The notes under the pieces: model-generated
What the model was told of the DNA's origin: nothing
What the model saw: only the letters and a program-made list of their open reading frames with translations
Database searches by the model: none
Shown here: piece by piece, positions 7,985 to 16,831 of the stretch
How positions within the stretch are numbered: position 1 is the stretch's first letter
How the letters are laid out: each line of letters starts with the position of its first letter
From: Coneutiohabitans thermophilus
GTDB taxonomy: Bacteria > Zhuqueibacterota > Zhuqueibacteria > Zhuqueibacterales > Zhuqueibacteraceae
Direction of reading: 5' to 3'
Assembly: GCA_034505235.1 (NCBI GenBank)
Contig: JAPDQY010000004.1
Location: 1-64,000, forward strand
DNA: 64,000 nucleotides
Program-made: the position numbers and the translations under genes

Positions 7985-9265
7985 ATGACACGAGGGACAT
8001 GGCGAATCAGCACTGTGATGCTTGTGGCGGTGATCGTGGCAGGGCCGCAGACCCGCAGCCAGACCACCGCCGCTCCGCCGGCGCTGGAGGAGTTGCAGCG
8101 TCAAATTGAAGAGCTGAAGCAGGCGCATGCCGCGGACCTGGAGGAGTTGCGGGCACAAATCGAGCAACTCGAACAGCGCCTTGCCGCAGCCAGCCGGCCG
8201 GCAAACCTCACGCCCCAGTCGGCCAACGTGTTCAATCCCCGCCTGACTGTCTTCGGCAATTTCCTCGGCCGTTTCGACAATCAAACCGTGATGCTCGACG
8301 AAGGGGAGCGCATCCACAACCGCTTCAATCTGCGCGAGGTCGAGATCGACCTGCGTGCGGCGATCGATCCCTGGGCCGATGGGTTTCTCATCGTCGCGGT
8401 GGAAGCCGAGGCGCCCAATCAATTCACCACCGGCATCGAAGAGGGGTATCTTGTGCTCAAGAAGCTGCCGCTGCTCAATACTGCACCGCTCGGTCTGAAG
8501 CTGAAAGCCGGCCGCTACCGCCCCGAGTTCGGCCGTTTCAACAAAATCCATTTGCACGATCTGCCGCAGACTTCCTACCCGCGTGCGCTGACCACTTTTC
8601 TCGGCGAAGAGGGCTTCATCCAAAACGGCCTGTCGGCGCAATTCTTCCTGCCGACGCCGGGCACGGCCAACACGCTGGAAGCCACCCTCGATTTGTTGAA
8701 CGGCGGCAATTTGCCGATCGCCGCGGAAAATGCCGGTGATCATCTCGCGGGCCTGGCCCACCTCAAGTGGTTTTGGGAGCCCGCCGCCGGCCATGATCTG
8801 GAGTTGGGCGCAAGCGGCTATTGGGGCAAAGCCGGCGGCGGGCAGGGTTTGCACAGCCGGCTGTACGGCTTCGACCTCACTTACAAGTGGAAACCCAAAG
8901 CCCGCGGCGAATGGCATTCGTTTCTGCTCGGCGGCGAGTTGTATTGGACGAAATACAACCTGGCGGATGATGAACGGCCGGGCCGCCGGCCGCTCGGCGG
9001 TTACGCCTGGTCGCAATACCAGTTCAATCGCCGCACCTATCTGGGCGTGCGCGCCGATTTTGCCGAGGCGCTCGGCCGCAGCAAACAGCAGACGCGCGCC
9101 TACGCCGCCTTTTTGAGTTACTACACCACGGAATACCTGCGGCTGCGCCTGGGGTGGGAGCATGTCAGAAGCGATCTTGAAGGGGACGGCCGCAACACGG
9201 CCATGCTCGAAATCAACTTCGTGTTCGGCGCGCATCCCGCCGAGCCCTATTGGGTAAATCGCTGA
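7985..9265 (+). CDS. Outer-membrane porin-like protein of a metal-uptake locus
   Basis: A 426-residue exported protein: signal peptide (residues 1-25, ending near RSQ), a short coiled coil (LEELQRQIEELKQAHAADLEELRAQ... about 33-66), and a C-terminal region of alternating beta-strand sequence with many aromatic residues typical of an outer-membrane barrel. Such coiled-coil plus barrel layouts occur in phosphate-selective-porin-like proteins. It sits 134 bp upstream of a periplasmic metal-binding protein and an ABC permease, suggesting that it admits the metal through the outer membrane. The start at 7985 is preceded by GGGAGAGG. No TonB box or plug is visible. The substrate is inferred only from the neighbours. 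Confidence 0.7.
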   Translation: MTRGTWRISTVMLVAVIVAGPQTRSQTTAAPPALEELQRQIEELKQAHAADLEELRAQIEQLEQRLAAASRPANLTPQSANVFNPRLTVFGNFLGRFDNQTVMLDEGERIHNRFNLREVEIDLRAAIDPWADGFLIVAVEAEAPNQFTTGIEEGYLVLKKLPLLNTAPLGLKLKAGRYRPEFGRFNKIHLHDLPQTSYPRALTTFLGEEGFIQNGLSAQFFLPTPGTANTLEATLDLLNGGNLPIAAENAGDHLAGLAHLKWFWEPAAGHDLELGASGYWGKAGGGQGLHSRLYGFDLTYKWKPKARGEWHSFLLGGELYWTKYNLADDERPGRRPLGGYAWSQYQFNRRTYLGVRADFAEALGRSKQQTRAYAAFLSYYTTEYLRLRLGWEHVRSDLEGDGRNTAMLEINFVFGAHPAEPYWVNR

Positions 9266-9399
9266 CCTGCGCCAACGCCCGGACAGTCGGCTCAGACCCG
9301 GCGGCGCGTTTCGTCGCGCAGCCTTCCACTTTCCCAGGAAGGTGAGCGCGAGGCCGCACGCCTGCATCTGTGCGAACAGGTCAATTTTTTGAGGATAAT

Positions 9400-10431
9400 A
9401 TGATGAACGATGCTTTGCCATATCGCATGGTGTTCCTGCTGACCGCTTTGGTGTCAACACTCGCCACCGCCGCTCCGGCCGGTGCTCCCGGCGGAAAATT
9501 GCGTGTGGTGACGACGCTGTCGGTGTTGCAAGACTTTGCCCGGGAGATCGGCGGCGAGCGCATGGAGGTGCAGGCCCTGGCGGATCCGCATGAAGATCCG
9601 CATTTCGTGCAGCCACGGCCCACGCTGATGAAGCGTGCGCGCGAAGCGGATGCCTTCATCGAAATTGGGCTGCAGCTCGAGCTGTGGACGGAAAATCTGC
9701 TCGCCGGCTCCGGCAATCCCCGGATTCAATTAGGCCAGCCGGGTTTGATCGTTGCCTCCAACAACATCGCCACGCTGGAGCTGCCGCAAACCCTGTCGCG
9801 CGAATGGGGCGATGTCCACCCCTATGGCAATCCGCACATCTGGCTCGACCCGCTCAACGTCAGGCAAATGGTGGAGAACATCGCCGGCGGTTTCAAAGCG
9901 ATCGATCCGGCGGGTGCGGCTTATTATGATGAACGACTGGCCGCCTATCAGCAACGCCTGGATGAAGCACTCTTTGGTGCCGAGCTGTTGCGGGAGGTTG
10001 GTGCCGGCAAACTCACGCGGCTGGCGCGCCAGGGCAGTCTGCATGAGTTTTTGGCGGCGCGCCAGCTCAGCGCCAAGCTCGGCGGCTGGCTCGCACAGGC
10101 AGAGAGACTGCGCGGCCGCAAGATCGTTTCGTATCACAAAACCTGGGTTTATTTTGCCCGGCGTTTCGGCCTGACGGTTGCCATCGAGATCGAAGAGAAG
10201 CCGGGCATCGAGCCGTCGGCGCGCCATCGGGACCGCGTCATCGCAGTGATGAAGGCCGAGGGCATCGATACCATTCTGATCGAGAATTTTTATCCGCGCG
10301 CCGCGGCGGATTACATCGCCGCGCAAACCGGCGCCCGGGTGGTGGTGGTTCCCATCGATGTCGGCCCCGGCACGGTGGCACCGAATTATTTCCGGCTGAT
10401 CGACCATTTGCTCGCGAGCCTGCAACCATGA
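9400..10431 (+). CDS. Metal ABC transporter periplasmic binding protein (ZnuA/TroA family)
   Basis: A 343-residue cluster A-I solute-binding protein for Zn, Mn or Fe. After a signal peptide (about 1-25), the family landmarks are VVTTLSVLQDFAREIGG, the first ligand in DPHEDPHFVQPRPT, the second in GNPHIWLDP, a third Glu in EIEEKPGIEPS, and the C-terminal VVPIDVG. The His-rich loop typical of ZnuA is missing, and the His-His-Glu-Asp ligand pattern is closer to Mn/Fe-type members, so the metal is uncertain. TGAGGATAAT precedes the ATG at 9400 (a second ATG follows immediately). Its stop overlaps the start of the permease gene by 4 bp (ATGA), showing translational coupling. Confidence 0.92.
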   Translation: MMNDALPYRMVFLLTALVSTLATAAPAGAPGGKLRVVTTLSVLQDFAREIGGERMEVQALADPHEDPHFVQPRPTLMKRAREADAFIEIGLQLELWTENLLAGSGNPRIQLGQPGLIVASNNIATLELPQTLSREWGDVHPYGNPHIWLDPLNVRQMVENIAGGFKAIDPAGAAYYDERLAAYQQRLDEALFGAELLREVGAGKLTRLARQGSLHEFLAARQLSAKLGGWLAQAERLRGRKIVSYHKTWVYFARRFGLTVAIEIEEKPGIEPSARHRDRVIAVMKAEGIDTILIENFYPRAAADYIAAQTGARVVVVPIDVGPGTVAPNYFRLIDHLLASLQP

Positions 10432-11945
10432 TCGAAGACTTTCTGCGCACGATGACCTACCCCATGCTGGCGTGCCTGCTGCTCGCCGGCATTCATGTCT
10501 ATCTCGGCATCCATGTGCTGGCGCGCAAGGTGATTTTTGTGGATCTGGCGCTGGCGCAGATCGCGGCACTGGGCGCGGTCTACGGCGTGTTGCTGGGTTA
10601 CGATCTCGACACCGATCACTGGAGCATCAAACTTTTTTCGCTGCTGTTTGCCTCGGTGGGGGCCGTCATCTTTTCGCTCACCCGCATGCGCCATGAGCGC
10701 GTGCCGCAGGAGGCGATCATTGGCATCACCTACGCGGTGGCGCTTGCCACCACCATTTTGATAACCGCCCGGCTGGCGCACGGCGCCGAGCAGGTGGAGA
10801 CACTGCTGGCGGGCAGCATCCTGTGGGTGCGCGGCCCGACCATCGTCACGACGGCGGTGCTTTATGCGGCCATCGGTCTGTTTCATTACCGCTTTCGCCG
10901 CCATTTTTTGTTGATCTCGCATGACCCCCTGCGCGCCGAGGCCGAGGGCATCCCGGTGCGGCTGTGGGATTTTCTGTTCTATTTCACCTTCGGTTTCGTG
11001 GTCACCAGCTCGGTGGCGATCGCGGGCGTGCTGCTGGTCTTTTGTTTTCTGGTGATCCCGGCGGTGATTGCCGTGCTCTTTGCCGACCGGCTGAGCCTCC
11101 GGCTGACCATCGGCTGGGTGATCGGCGGGCTGGTGAGCCTGCTGGGCGTGGTCATCTCCTATGCCTCCGACCTGCCCTCCGGCCCCACCATTGTCGTTTG
11201 CTTTGCCGTCTTTCTCGTGGCCAGTGGCATCTTGTGGTATGTGCAGCATGCCGTGCACAAGACCGTCGCAGTGCTGCGCGTGGCGGCCGGCGGCGTGGCG
11301 GTTGCCGCCTTCTTCGGTCTGACGCTGTTGTTTGAAAAGACAACGGCGCGCCATGCCGCGAATTTGCTGGCCAGTCCGCTTAAAAATGAACGCCTGCTCG
11401 GTCTGCACATGCTGTCTGCCGATTCCAGCCTGGATCACGCCCGCCTCGAGCAGATTCTGCCGCTGCTGTCGGATGCCGAAGCGGAAGTGCGCGGCCGGGC
11501 TTTGCGACTGGTGATCGAACACCGCATGGCCGCGGCACTGCCGCAGGTGCTCGCCCTGCTCGATGATCCGCAGGATTTGGTGCGCGAGGATGCCGTGCGG
11601 GCCGCAAAAATTCTGGGGCATGCCGGCATCACACCGCGGCTGCTCGCCGCGGCGGAAAAGGAGCAAGATGAGTACATTCGCGTCGAACTGGCCGAAGCCG
11701 CGCTCGAGCTGGGAGACCCGCGCGGTCTGCCGGTGTTGCTCGACATGATGGACACCGGCGAAGCCACCGACATCCGCAAGGATGCCCATGAGCATCTCTG
11801 CGCCCATCTCAAAGTGGATTTCCCCTTTCACGCAGAAATACCGGCGGCGGCCAATGACAGTGAAATCCGGCCGTTTCGGCAATGGTGGGCGAAGCATCGT
11901 CATCAACTCAAGTGGGATCCCCAGAAAAAGATTTTCTCCCCCTGA
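10428..11945 (+). CDS. Metal ABC transporter permease (ZnuB/MntB family) fused to HEAT repeats
   Basis: A 505-residue fusion. Residues about 1-295 form an ABC-3 family permease with roughly eight membrane helices, including the FVDLALAQIAALGAVYG segment and the conserved DPLRAEAEGIPVRLWDFLFYFTFG loop that contacts the ATPase. Residues about 300-470 are soluble alpha-helical repeats of HEAT/PBS-lyase type (for example LLSDAEAEVRGRALRLVIEHRMAAALPQVLALLDDPQDLVREDAVRAA). ABC-3 permeases are normally about 270-300 residues, so the HEAT extension is an addition. No ATP-binding subunit gene is present beside it; the next gene is trmB. The HEAT part could recruit a shared ATPase or act in regulation; that is speculation. 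Confidence 0.9.
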   Translation: MIEDFLRTMTYPMLACLLLAGIHVYLGIHVLARKVIFVDLALAQIAALGAVYGVLLGYDLDTDHWSIKLFSLLFASVGAVIFSLTRMRHERVPQEAIIGITYAVALATTILITARLAHGAEQVETLLAGSILWVRGPTIVTTAVLYAAIGLFHYRFRRHFLLISHDPLRAEAEGIPVRLWDFLFYFTFGFVVTSSVAIAGVLLVFCFLVIPAVIAVLFADRLSLRLTIGWVIGGLVSLLGVVISYASDLPSGPTIVVCFAVFLVASGILWYVQHAVHKTVAVLRVAAGGVAVAAFFGLTLLFEKTTARHAANLLASPLKNERLLGLHMLSADSSLDHARLEQILPLLSDAEAEVRGRALRLVIEHRMAAALPQVLALLDDPQDLVREDAVRAAKILGHAGITPRLLAAAEKEQDEYIRVELAEAALELGDPRGLPVLLDMMDTGEATDIRKDAHEHLCAHLKVDFPFHAEIPAAANDSEIRPFRQWWAKHRHQLKWDPQKKIFSP

Positions 11946-12003
11946 AGCCGGCAGGAGCGTCCCACGATTCCCAGACACACCCCGCAGTTGTTTTGCGACA
12001 GTA

Positions 12004-12693
12004 ATGATGTGCCCGCACGAGACCGCAAACGCCGCCCTTCCGCCGTCCGGCTGGGTGATTGCACCCGCTGAAATCGTTGCGGGCCGCGGCTGGCCCGCGA
12101 TCTTTGGCAATCACAATCCGCTCAAAGTGGATGTCGGCTGCGGGCATGGCCATTTTCTCACAGCCATGGCGCAAGCCGAACCCGAGTCGAACTTCATCGG
12201 CATCGATATTTATGCCAAAAGCTTGGCGCGTGCGCAGCGGAAGATCGACCGTCTGCAGTTGACCAACGTACGATTGCTGGCCATGCCGGCACAGGCTGCA
12301 TTCGCAACGGCGTTCCGCAGCGGACAAGTGGCGGAAGTTTACATCAATTTCCCGGATCCCTGGCCCAAACGCCGCCACGCGCCACGCCGGCTGGTGCAAC
12401 CGCCGCTGGTCGCATTGTTGCATGATCGCCTGCAAGCGCAAGGCGTGGTGACGGTGGCAACGGATGTGGCCGACTATGCCCGTGAAATGCTGCAACAGTT
12501 CCTGGCGCACGGCGGCTTCCGGAGCTGCCTGGCCGGCGGCATCGTTTCCGGGCTGCCCGATCGCCTGCCGACGCTTTATGAGACGAAGTTCCGGCAGCAG
12601 GGCCTGCCACTGTACTACTTCAAGCTGTGCAAAATTTCATCTCGACCCTGGCCTGCGAACGCAGAGGGGCGTCATGACCCTGCCAGCCGGTGA
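12004..12693 (+). CDS. trmB: tRNA (guanine-N7-)-methyltransferase TrmB
   Basis: A 229-residue SAM-dependent enzyme that makes m7G46 in tRNA. The SAM motif is KVDVGCGHGHFLTAMA (about residues 40-54), followed by NFIGIDIYAKSLARAQRK, and the family signature INFPDPWPKRRHAPRRLV (about 112-130). The C-terminus ends with the usual TLYETKFRQQGLPLYYFKL. Two ATGs in tandem (12004, 12007) are possible starts; the open frame extends further up but overlaps the permease gene. It overlaps the following DCC-family gene by 20 bp. Confidence 0.93.
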   Translation: MMCPHETANAALPPSGWVIAPAEIVAGRGWPAIFGNHNPLKVDVGCGHGHFLTAMAQAEPESNFIGIDIYAKSLARAQRKIDRLQLTNVRLLAMPAQAAFATAFRSGQVAEVYINFPDPWPKRRHAPRRLVQPPLVALLHDRLQAQGVVTVATDVADYAREMLQQFLAHGGFRSCLAGGIVSGLPDRLPTLYETKFRQQGLPLYYFKLCKISSRPWPANAEGRHDPASR

Positions 12694-13090
12694 TCAGCAT
12701 TTCCTGCTTTTTGACGGCGATTGCGGTCTCTGCCGGTTCTGTGCAGATCACGCACGCCGCATGGCCGCCCGCGGGTGCTGGCGGATCATGCCGTTTCAAA
12801 ATTTTTCGGATGCGGAGCTGCTGGCGCTCGGCGTGACGCGAACGCAATGCACCCGCCGGCTGCACGCGGTTTCCCGCAGCGGGCGCGTTTATCGCGGCGC
12901 ATTTGCCGTCAACTTTTTTCTCTGGCGGCATCCGCCCTGGACGCTGTTGGTGATGTTGTGCCATGCCGTGCCCGTGCTCCTGCTGCTCGAAATCATCATC
13001 TATGCCGTGATCGCCCGATACCGGCAGCGGTTGTCACGCTGGCTCGGCCTTGCAGTCTGCCGTGCGCCGGTGGAGCGCGATGGATCGTGA
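12674..13090 (+). CDS. DCC-family (DUF393) thiol-disulfide oxidoreductase-like protein
   Basis: A 138-residue protein with the family signature DGDCGLCRFC (C17, C20, C23) right after the N-terminal strand, a FQNFSDAELLALGV segment, and YRGAFAVNFFLWRHPPW followed by a hydrophobic stretch (about 85-115) that may be a membrane helix. DCC proteins are thought to be thioredoxin-like, but their physiological role is not known. The start lies inside the 3' end of trmB (20 bp overlap) and has a weak GAGGGG ribosome binding site. Confidence 0.85.
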   Translation: MTLPAGDQHFLLFDGDCGLCRFCADHARRMAARGCWRIMPFQNFSDAELLALGVTRTQCTRRLHAVSRSGRVYRGAFAVNFFLWRHPPWTLLVMLCHAVPVLLLLEIIIYAVIARYRQRLSRWLGLAVCRAPVERDGS

Positions 13091-13435
13091 AGCGATTCCG
13101 CACCGGAGATGAAGCCGGCATCATGATTTCATCCAACAAAATGCAGCAAGAAAAATTCTCCGACGAAAGCAGCCTTCCCACAAAAACATTGCACGGGAAA
13201 TTGTTGCCGCGGGAGAACAAACGCGATTGGGTGACCTCCCTTGCCCTTTGCTGTCACAGTCGTCTCGGTTGGGAACGAGCGAGTGCGCCGGACAATATGG
13301 CGATCGCGCGCTACAGAAGACGAGGTGAATTTGAAGCTGTGGGATCCACTCATGTGAACTTGAGAATCGCAGGCAGAGAGCGTCTCAAACACATCTGCCC
13401 GACCTTGCGAGAGCGCAGTTAATCGGAGGACAGCC
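13091..13435. other. Intergenic stretch with a palindromic repeat copy
   Basis: 345 bp before the aldehyde dehydrogenase gene. The segment 13158-13217 resembles the two palindromic elements at 37537-37592 and 37635-37694 (see the repeat entries). A GGAGG ribosome binding site at the end belongs to the next gene. Confidence 0.6.
13158..13217 (+). repeat. Degenerate palindromic repeat, copy A
   Basis: Order of landmarks: a CGACGAAAGCAG block, a TTCCCAC block, an A-rich run, CGGGAAATTGTT and a final GGGAGAA. The same order appears at 37635-37694 (CCACGAAAACAG, CTCCCACGG, AAAAAGC, CGTGGGAGG, TTGGGAGAA). Identity was judged by eye and is partial. Confidence 0.45.
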
Positions 13436-14863
13436 ATGCTCAAGCCCGAGTACCCCTATTACCTTGCCAACAAACCGGTGCAACCCAACACCGATTTGCC
13501 AGTCACCGACAAATATACCGGCGGTGTCGTCGCGCGCGCCGCCCTCGCTGATGAAAAAGCGATTGATCAGGCGATCGCTGCAGCGGTGGCGGCCACCGAA
13601 CCCATGCGTGCGTTGCCGGCATTCAAGCGCCAGGCGGTGTTGCAACATTGTGTCCGGCGTTTCAGCGAGCGCGCCGAGGAACTGGCCATGAGCCTGTGTC
13701 TGGAGGCCGGCAAGCCGATCCGTGACAGCCGCGGGGAAGTGAACCGCTTGATCGACACCTTTCGCATTGCCGCGGAAGAAGCCGTGCGCCTGACCGGCGA
13801 AGTCCTGCCGCTGGACATCTCACCGCGCGCACAGAATTATGTGGGCATGTGGAAGCGCGTTGCCATTGGGCCGTGCTCCTTCATCTCACCATTCAATTTT
13901 CCCCTGAACCTGGCGGCTCACAAGGTGGCGCCGGCCATTGCGGTGGGTTGTCCCTTCGTGTTGAAGCCGGCCAGCCTGACGCCGATCGGCGCCCTGATCA
14001 TCGGTGAGGTGCTGGCGGAAACCGATCTGCCGCCGGGTGCCTTCTCCATTTTGCCCTGCCACCGTGAAGGCGCGCGTCTCTTCACCGAGGACGAACGTTT
14101 GAAGCTGTTGAGTTTCACCGGCTCGCCGGAGGTGGGATGGGAGCTGAAGCGCCGTGCCGGCAGGAAGAAAGTGGTGCTCGAATTGGGTGGCAATGCCGCC
14201 GTCATCATCGATGCCGACGCCGATCTTGCTGATGCGGTCAAGCGGGTGATCTTCGGTGGCTTCTATCAGTCCGGCCAGAGTTGCATCAGCGTGCAGCGCA
14301 TCCTCGTTCACGAACAGGTTTATGAGTCATTTCGCGAGCAACTGGTGACGGCAACCCGCGCGCTCAAGATGGGGGATCCCAGGGAGGAAGACACTTTCAT
14401 CGGCCCGATGATCTCCGAGCAGGAGGCCATCCGTCTGGAGAATTGGATCAATGCCGCGGTCAAGCGCGGGGCACGACTGTTGTGTGGCGGCCGGCGCCAC
14501 GGTGCGATAATGGAGGCCACCTTGCTCGAAAACGTGCCAAAAGATGAAAAGATTTCCTGCCAGGAGGCCTTCGGGCCGGTGGCGATGCTGTCCTCGTTCC
14601 GCGATTTTGAGCAAGCGCTGAACGAAGTCAACGACAGCAGGTTTGGCCTGCAGGCCGGCGTCTTCACGCGGGACATTTATAAAGCCCATCAAGCGTGGGA
14701 CAAGCTGGAAGTCGGCGGGGTGTTGATCGGTGAGGTGCCCTCGTGGCGGGTGGATCACATGCCTTATGGCGGCGTCAAAGAGAGTGGTTTGGGACGGGAA
14801 GGCATTCGCTTCGCGATGGAGGAGATGACGGAAATCCGCATGATGATTTTGCGCAAGCCTTGA
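13436..14863 (+). CDS. NAD(P)-dependent aldehyde dehydrogenase
   Basis: A 475-residue ALDH-superfamily enzyme that oxidises an aldehyde to the acid. The cofactor-binding and active-site landmarks are all present: PFNFPLNLAAHKVAPAIAVGCPFVLKPAS, FTGSPEVGWELK, catalytic base Glu249 in LELGGN, nucleophile Cys283 in QSGQSCISVQR, and EAFGPVAMLSSF. The closing SWRVDHMPYGGVKESGLGREG is typical of the lactaldehyde/glycolaldehyde/GapN-like group, so a short 2-hydroxy-aldehyde or semialdehyde is a reasonable guess. The start has a strong GGAGG site 7 nt upstream. It stands alone, with a structured terminator after it. Confidence 0.93.
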   Translation: MLKPEYPYYLANKPVQPNTDLPVTDKYTGGVVARAALADEKAIDQAIAAAVAATEPMRALPAFKRQAVLQHCVRRFSERAEELAMSLCLEAGKPIRDSRGEVNRLIDTFRIAAEEAVRLTGEVLPLDISPRAQNYVGMWKRVAIGPCSFISPFNFPLNLAAHKVAPAIAVGCPFVLKPASLTPIGALIIGEVLAETDLPPGAFSILPCHREGARLFTEDERLKLLSFTGSPEVGWELKRRAGRKKVVLELGGNAAVIIDADADLADAVKRVIFGGFYQSGQSCISVQRILVHEQVYESFREQLVTATRALKMGDPREEDTFIGPMISEQEAIRLENWINAAVKRGARLLCGGRRHGAIMEATLLENVPKDEKISCQEAFGPVAMLSSFRDFEQALNEVNDSRFGLQAGVFTRDIYKAHQAWDKLEVGGVLIGEVPSWRVDHMPYGGVKESGLGREGIRFAMEEMTEIRMMILRKP

Positions 14864-14925
14864 GGCCAGTGGGGAAACACATGGGCGGGTAAACCGCAGG
14901 CCAACGGACAGGATACAAAATAAAA

Positions 14926-15028
14926 GGCGCGCTTCCGATTGGAACTTCGACAACCCGGTTCAAACTTACGAGACTGGGGGGGGATCTCGTAGTTTGTATC
15001 GAAGTAAACCGTACAGCGCGCCGTTTTT
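14926..15028 (+). terminator. Large nested-hairpin terminator after the aldehyde dehydrogenase
   Basis: Three nested stems are visible: GGCGCGCT (14926-14933) with AGCGCGCC (15015-15022), ACTTCGA (14944-14950) with TCGAAGT (14999-15005), and a 12-bp stem (14961-14973 with 14985-14996, one bulge) closing a G-rich loop. The outer stem is followed by GTTTTTT, as expected for a plus-strand terminator; on the minus strand it is followed by TTTTATTTT, so it may work in both directions. CGGTT (14956-14960) could also pair with AACCG (15007-15011) in a pseudoknot. It is far larger than an ordinary terminator. Confidence 0.65.
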
Positions 15029-16152
15029 TCAGTCACTGACTGTGAAGCTGGCTTTTTGATCTTCCAGCCACCCAGTTGCTTTCAAAAAGCACGGCCAATA
15101 TAAAGCAAGAATGCCGGAAAGTCAAGATATTTTTTACAGCATTTTTGTTTTGGCTGATGCTGGCACCGCCAGTTCGCTGTCTTGGGTGCGATTGAAGTGT
15201 CGCGCTGCTGCATGAAAATCGTCAGCCCCCGCCGCCTTTCTAAAAAAAATAAGTAAAAGGCAAGCACAGCTTAATCATTGAAACAGTGAATCTGACAACG
15301 CGATCAATTGAACTGCCAAATCCCTGCCATATGACCATTTGCAATTGACAGTCTTGTCTGATCGGATGAAGCGAGCCCGGCTTTGGTTGTCGTCATGCGG
15401 GGAATTTTTCCCATCACCAGGCTTCACCAGTCTTGCACTTCGAAGAAGTCATTGACATGAGCGAACGGATAATGACCTTTCGCCCAAACAAAAAATGCGG
15501 CAAGGTGGAAAGCTCCTCTTTGGCCCGCTTCCTGGGCAGGCCGTCTGTTTCAGACAAAAACAGAATAAGTACGCTCTCGGAAGAGAGGTCAGGAAAAATT
15601 TGGTGCCCGGGCTCGTGCTCGGGAATGTGCTCAGCAAAAACTGAGTTTAGTCACGCCACGCCGGTTCATTGCAGCGGCATGCAATTTGAAATCATCATTC
15701 ACCCCAGCGAAAAGAAACGGCAGGCAGGCAAACTCAAACCAGGGACCGGCGCGTTTTCTGCACCAACCGTCTCGGGTATCGCCGTGAATCAGAAAGTGAT
15801 GCTTGAAGAATTGCGCGAAACCCTCGAACAAATCGCGGCACTCTGTCCGCAGCACAGCGTGTTCAACCGCGAAGAAGCGGACAATGACAACAACGCAGCC
15901 GGCGACGCTGCGCTCACCCCCTGCCGCCTGGAGGATTTTGCGCTTGTCCCGGATGCCTCCGGTGAAATTTTGCATTTCTCTTGTCGCCGTTCCCTCACAG
16001 GCGTTTGCGCCGGTTCCGTCCCGCTCGCCTGCAACGGCGCGAGACCCGGGAGTACCGGCTGAAAGCAAAACCGGCGGTGTGGCGGGGTTGTGCTGCGGCG
16101 GCCAGCCGCGAACAGCCACGTCTCTGCGGCCACTTGGCGCACCCGGCTGTCT
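15029..16152. other. Long intergenic region without a convincing gene
   Basis: About 1.1 kb between the aldehyde dehydrogenase terminator and coaE (convergent). A 209-codon plus-strand ORF at 15433-16062 has no recognisable domain and a mixed composition, and its end reads like non-coding DNA. The part at 15100-15450 is AT-richer than its surroundings. I see no tRNA, CRISPR or insertion sequence. Confidence 0.5.
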
Positions 16153-16755
16153 CTACGCGGCCCGGGCACGCAACCATTTCACCAACTGCTCCACCGCGCG
16201 ATCGAGTTGCTGCAGATCCCCGGTGTTTTCGACCACATAATCTGCGCGCCTGACCTTCTCCTCAAGCGGCAGTTGGTTGGCCATGCGCCGCCGCACCGCG
16301 GCTTCGTCGATGCCGTCGCGCTGCATGATCCACTTGATGCGGTTTTCCAGCGAGGCATAGACCACAACCATGACGTCCATGGCCTCGTTCCATTTGACCT
16401 CGTAGTGCAGCGCGGCCTCGATGATGGCCATGCTTTTGCCCGCCGTCTCCCACTTGCCGATCATGCGCTCCACCGTGCTGATGACGCGCGGATGGATGAT
16501 GCCGTTGAGAATTTCAAGTTTTTTGCGGTCGTTGAAAACGATCGCCGCCAGCGCTTTGCGCCGCAGCCGGCCGTCGCCATCGTACATGTCCTCCCCAAAT
16601 TCCGCCTTGATGGCCTTGATGATGCCTGCGTTGGTATTGGTCAATTCCCGCGCCAGGGTATCGGCATCAATGGCTTCCAAACCGGCAGCCACCAAGCGGC
16701 TCCGCACCTCTGATTTGCCGCAGCCAATGCCGCCTGTCAATCCGACCACGAGCAT
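16153..16755 (-). CDS. coaE: Dephospho-CoA kinase
   Basis: A 200-residue P-loop kinase that phosphorylates dephospho-CoA in the last step of coenzyme A synthesis. The Walker A motif is GLTGGIGCGKS (residues 5-15), followed by the characteristic DADTLAREL (about 30-38), an IIHPRV motif (about 86-91), and the lid region RIKWIMQRDGIDEAAVRRRMANQ. Length fits the family. GGGAGGG lies about 9 nt before the ATG. It follows the secreted subtilase by 76 bp on the same strand. Confidence 0.95.
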   Translation of the reverse strand: MLVVGLTGGIGCGKSEVRSRLVAAGLEAIDADTLARELTNTNAGIIKAIKAEFGEDMYDGDGRLRRKALAAIVFNDRKKLEILNGIIHPRVISTVERMIGKWETAGKSMAIIEAALHYEVKWNEAMDVMVVVYASLENRIKWIMQRDGIDEAAVRRRMANQLPLEEKVRRADYVVENTGDLQQLDRAVEQLVKWLRARAA

Positions 16756-16831
16756 AAAGCACTGCCCTCCCTGAACCGTGTTTTTGTAATGGCACTTCCT
16801 GCTGACTCGCCATGCCGGGGCGCCGGCCGCC

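Noticed and set aside
10386..12110. 574-codon minus-strand ORF
   Set aside because: Antisense to the permease-HEAT gene, and its His/Gln/Arg-rich translation is typical of shadows in GC-rich DNA.
15433..16062. 209-codon plus-strand ORF
   Set aside because: No recognisable fold, odd composition, and overlap with no regulatory signal; judged non-coding.
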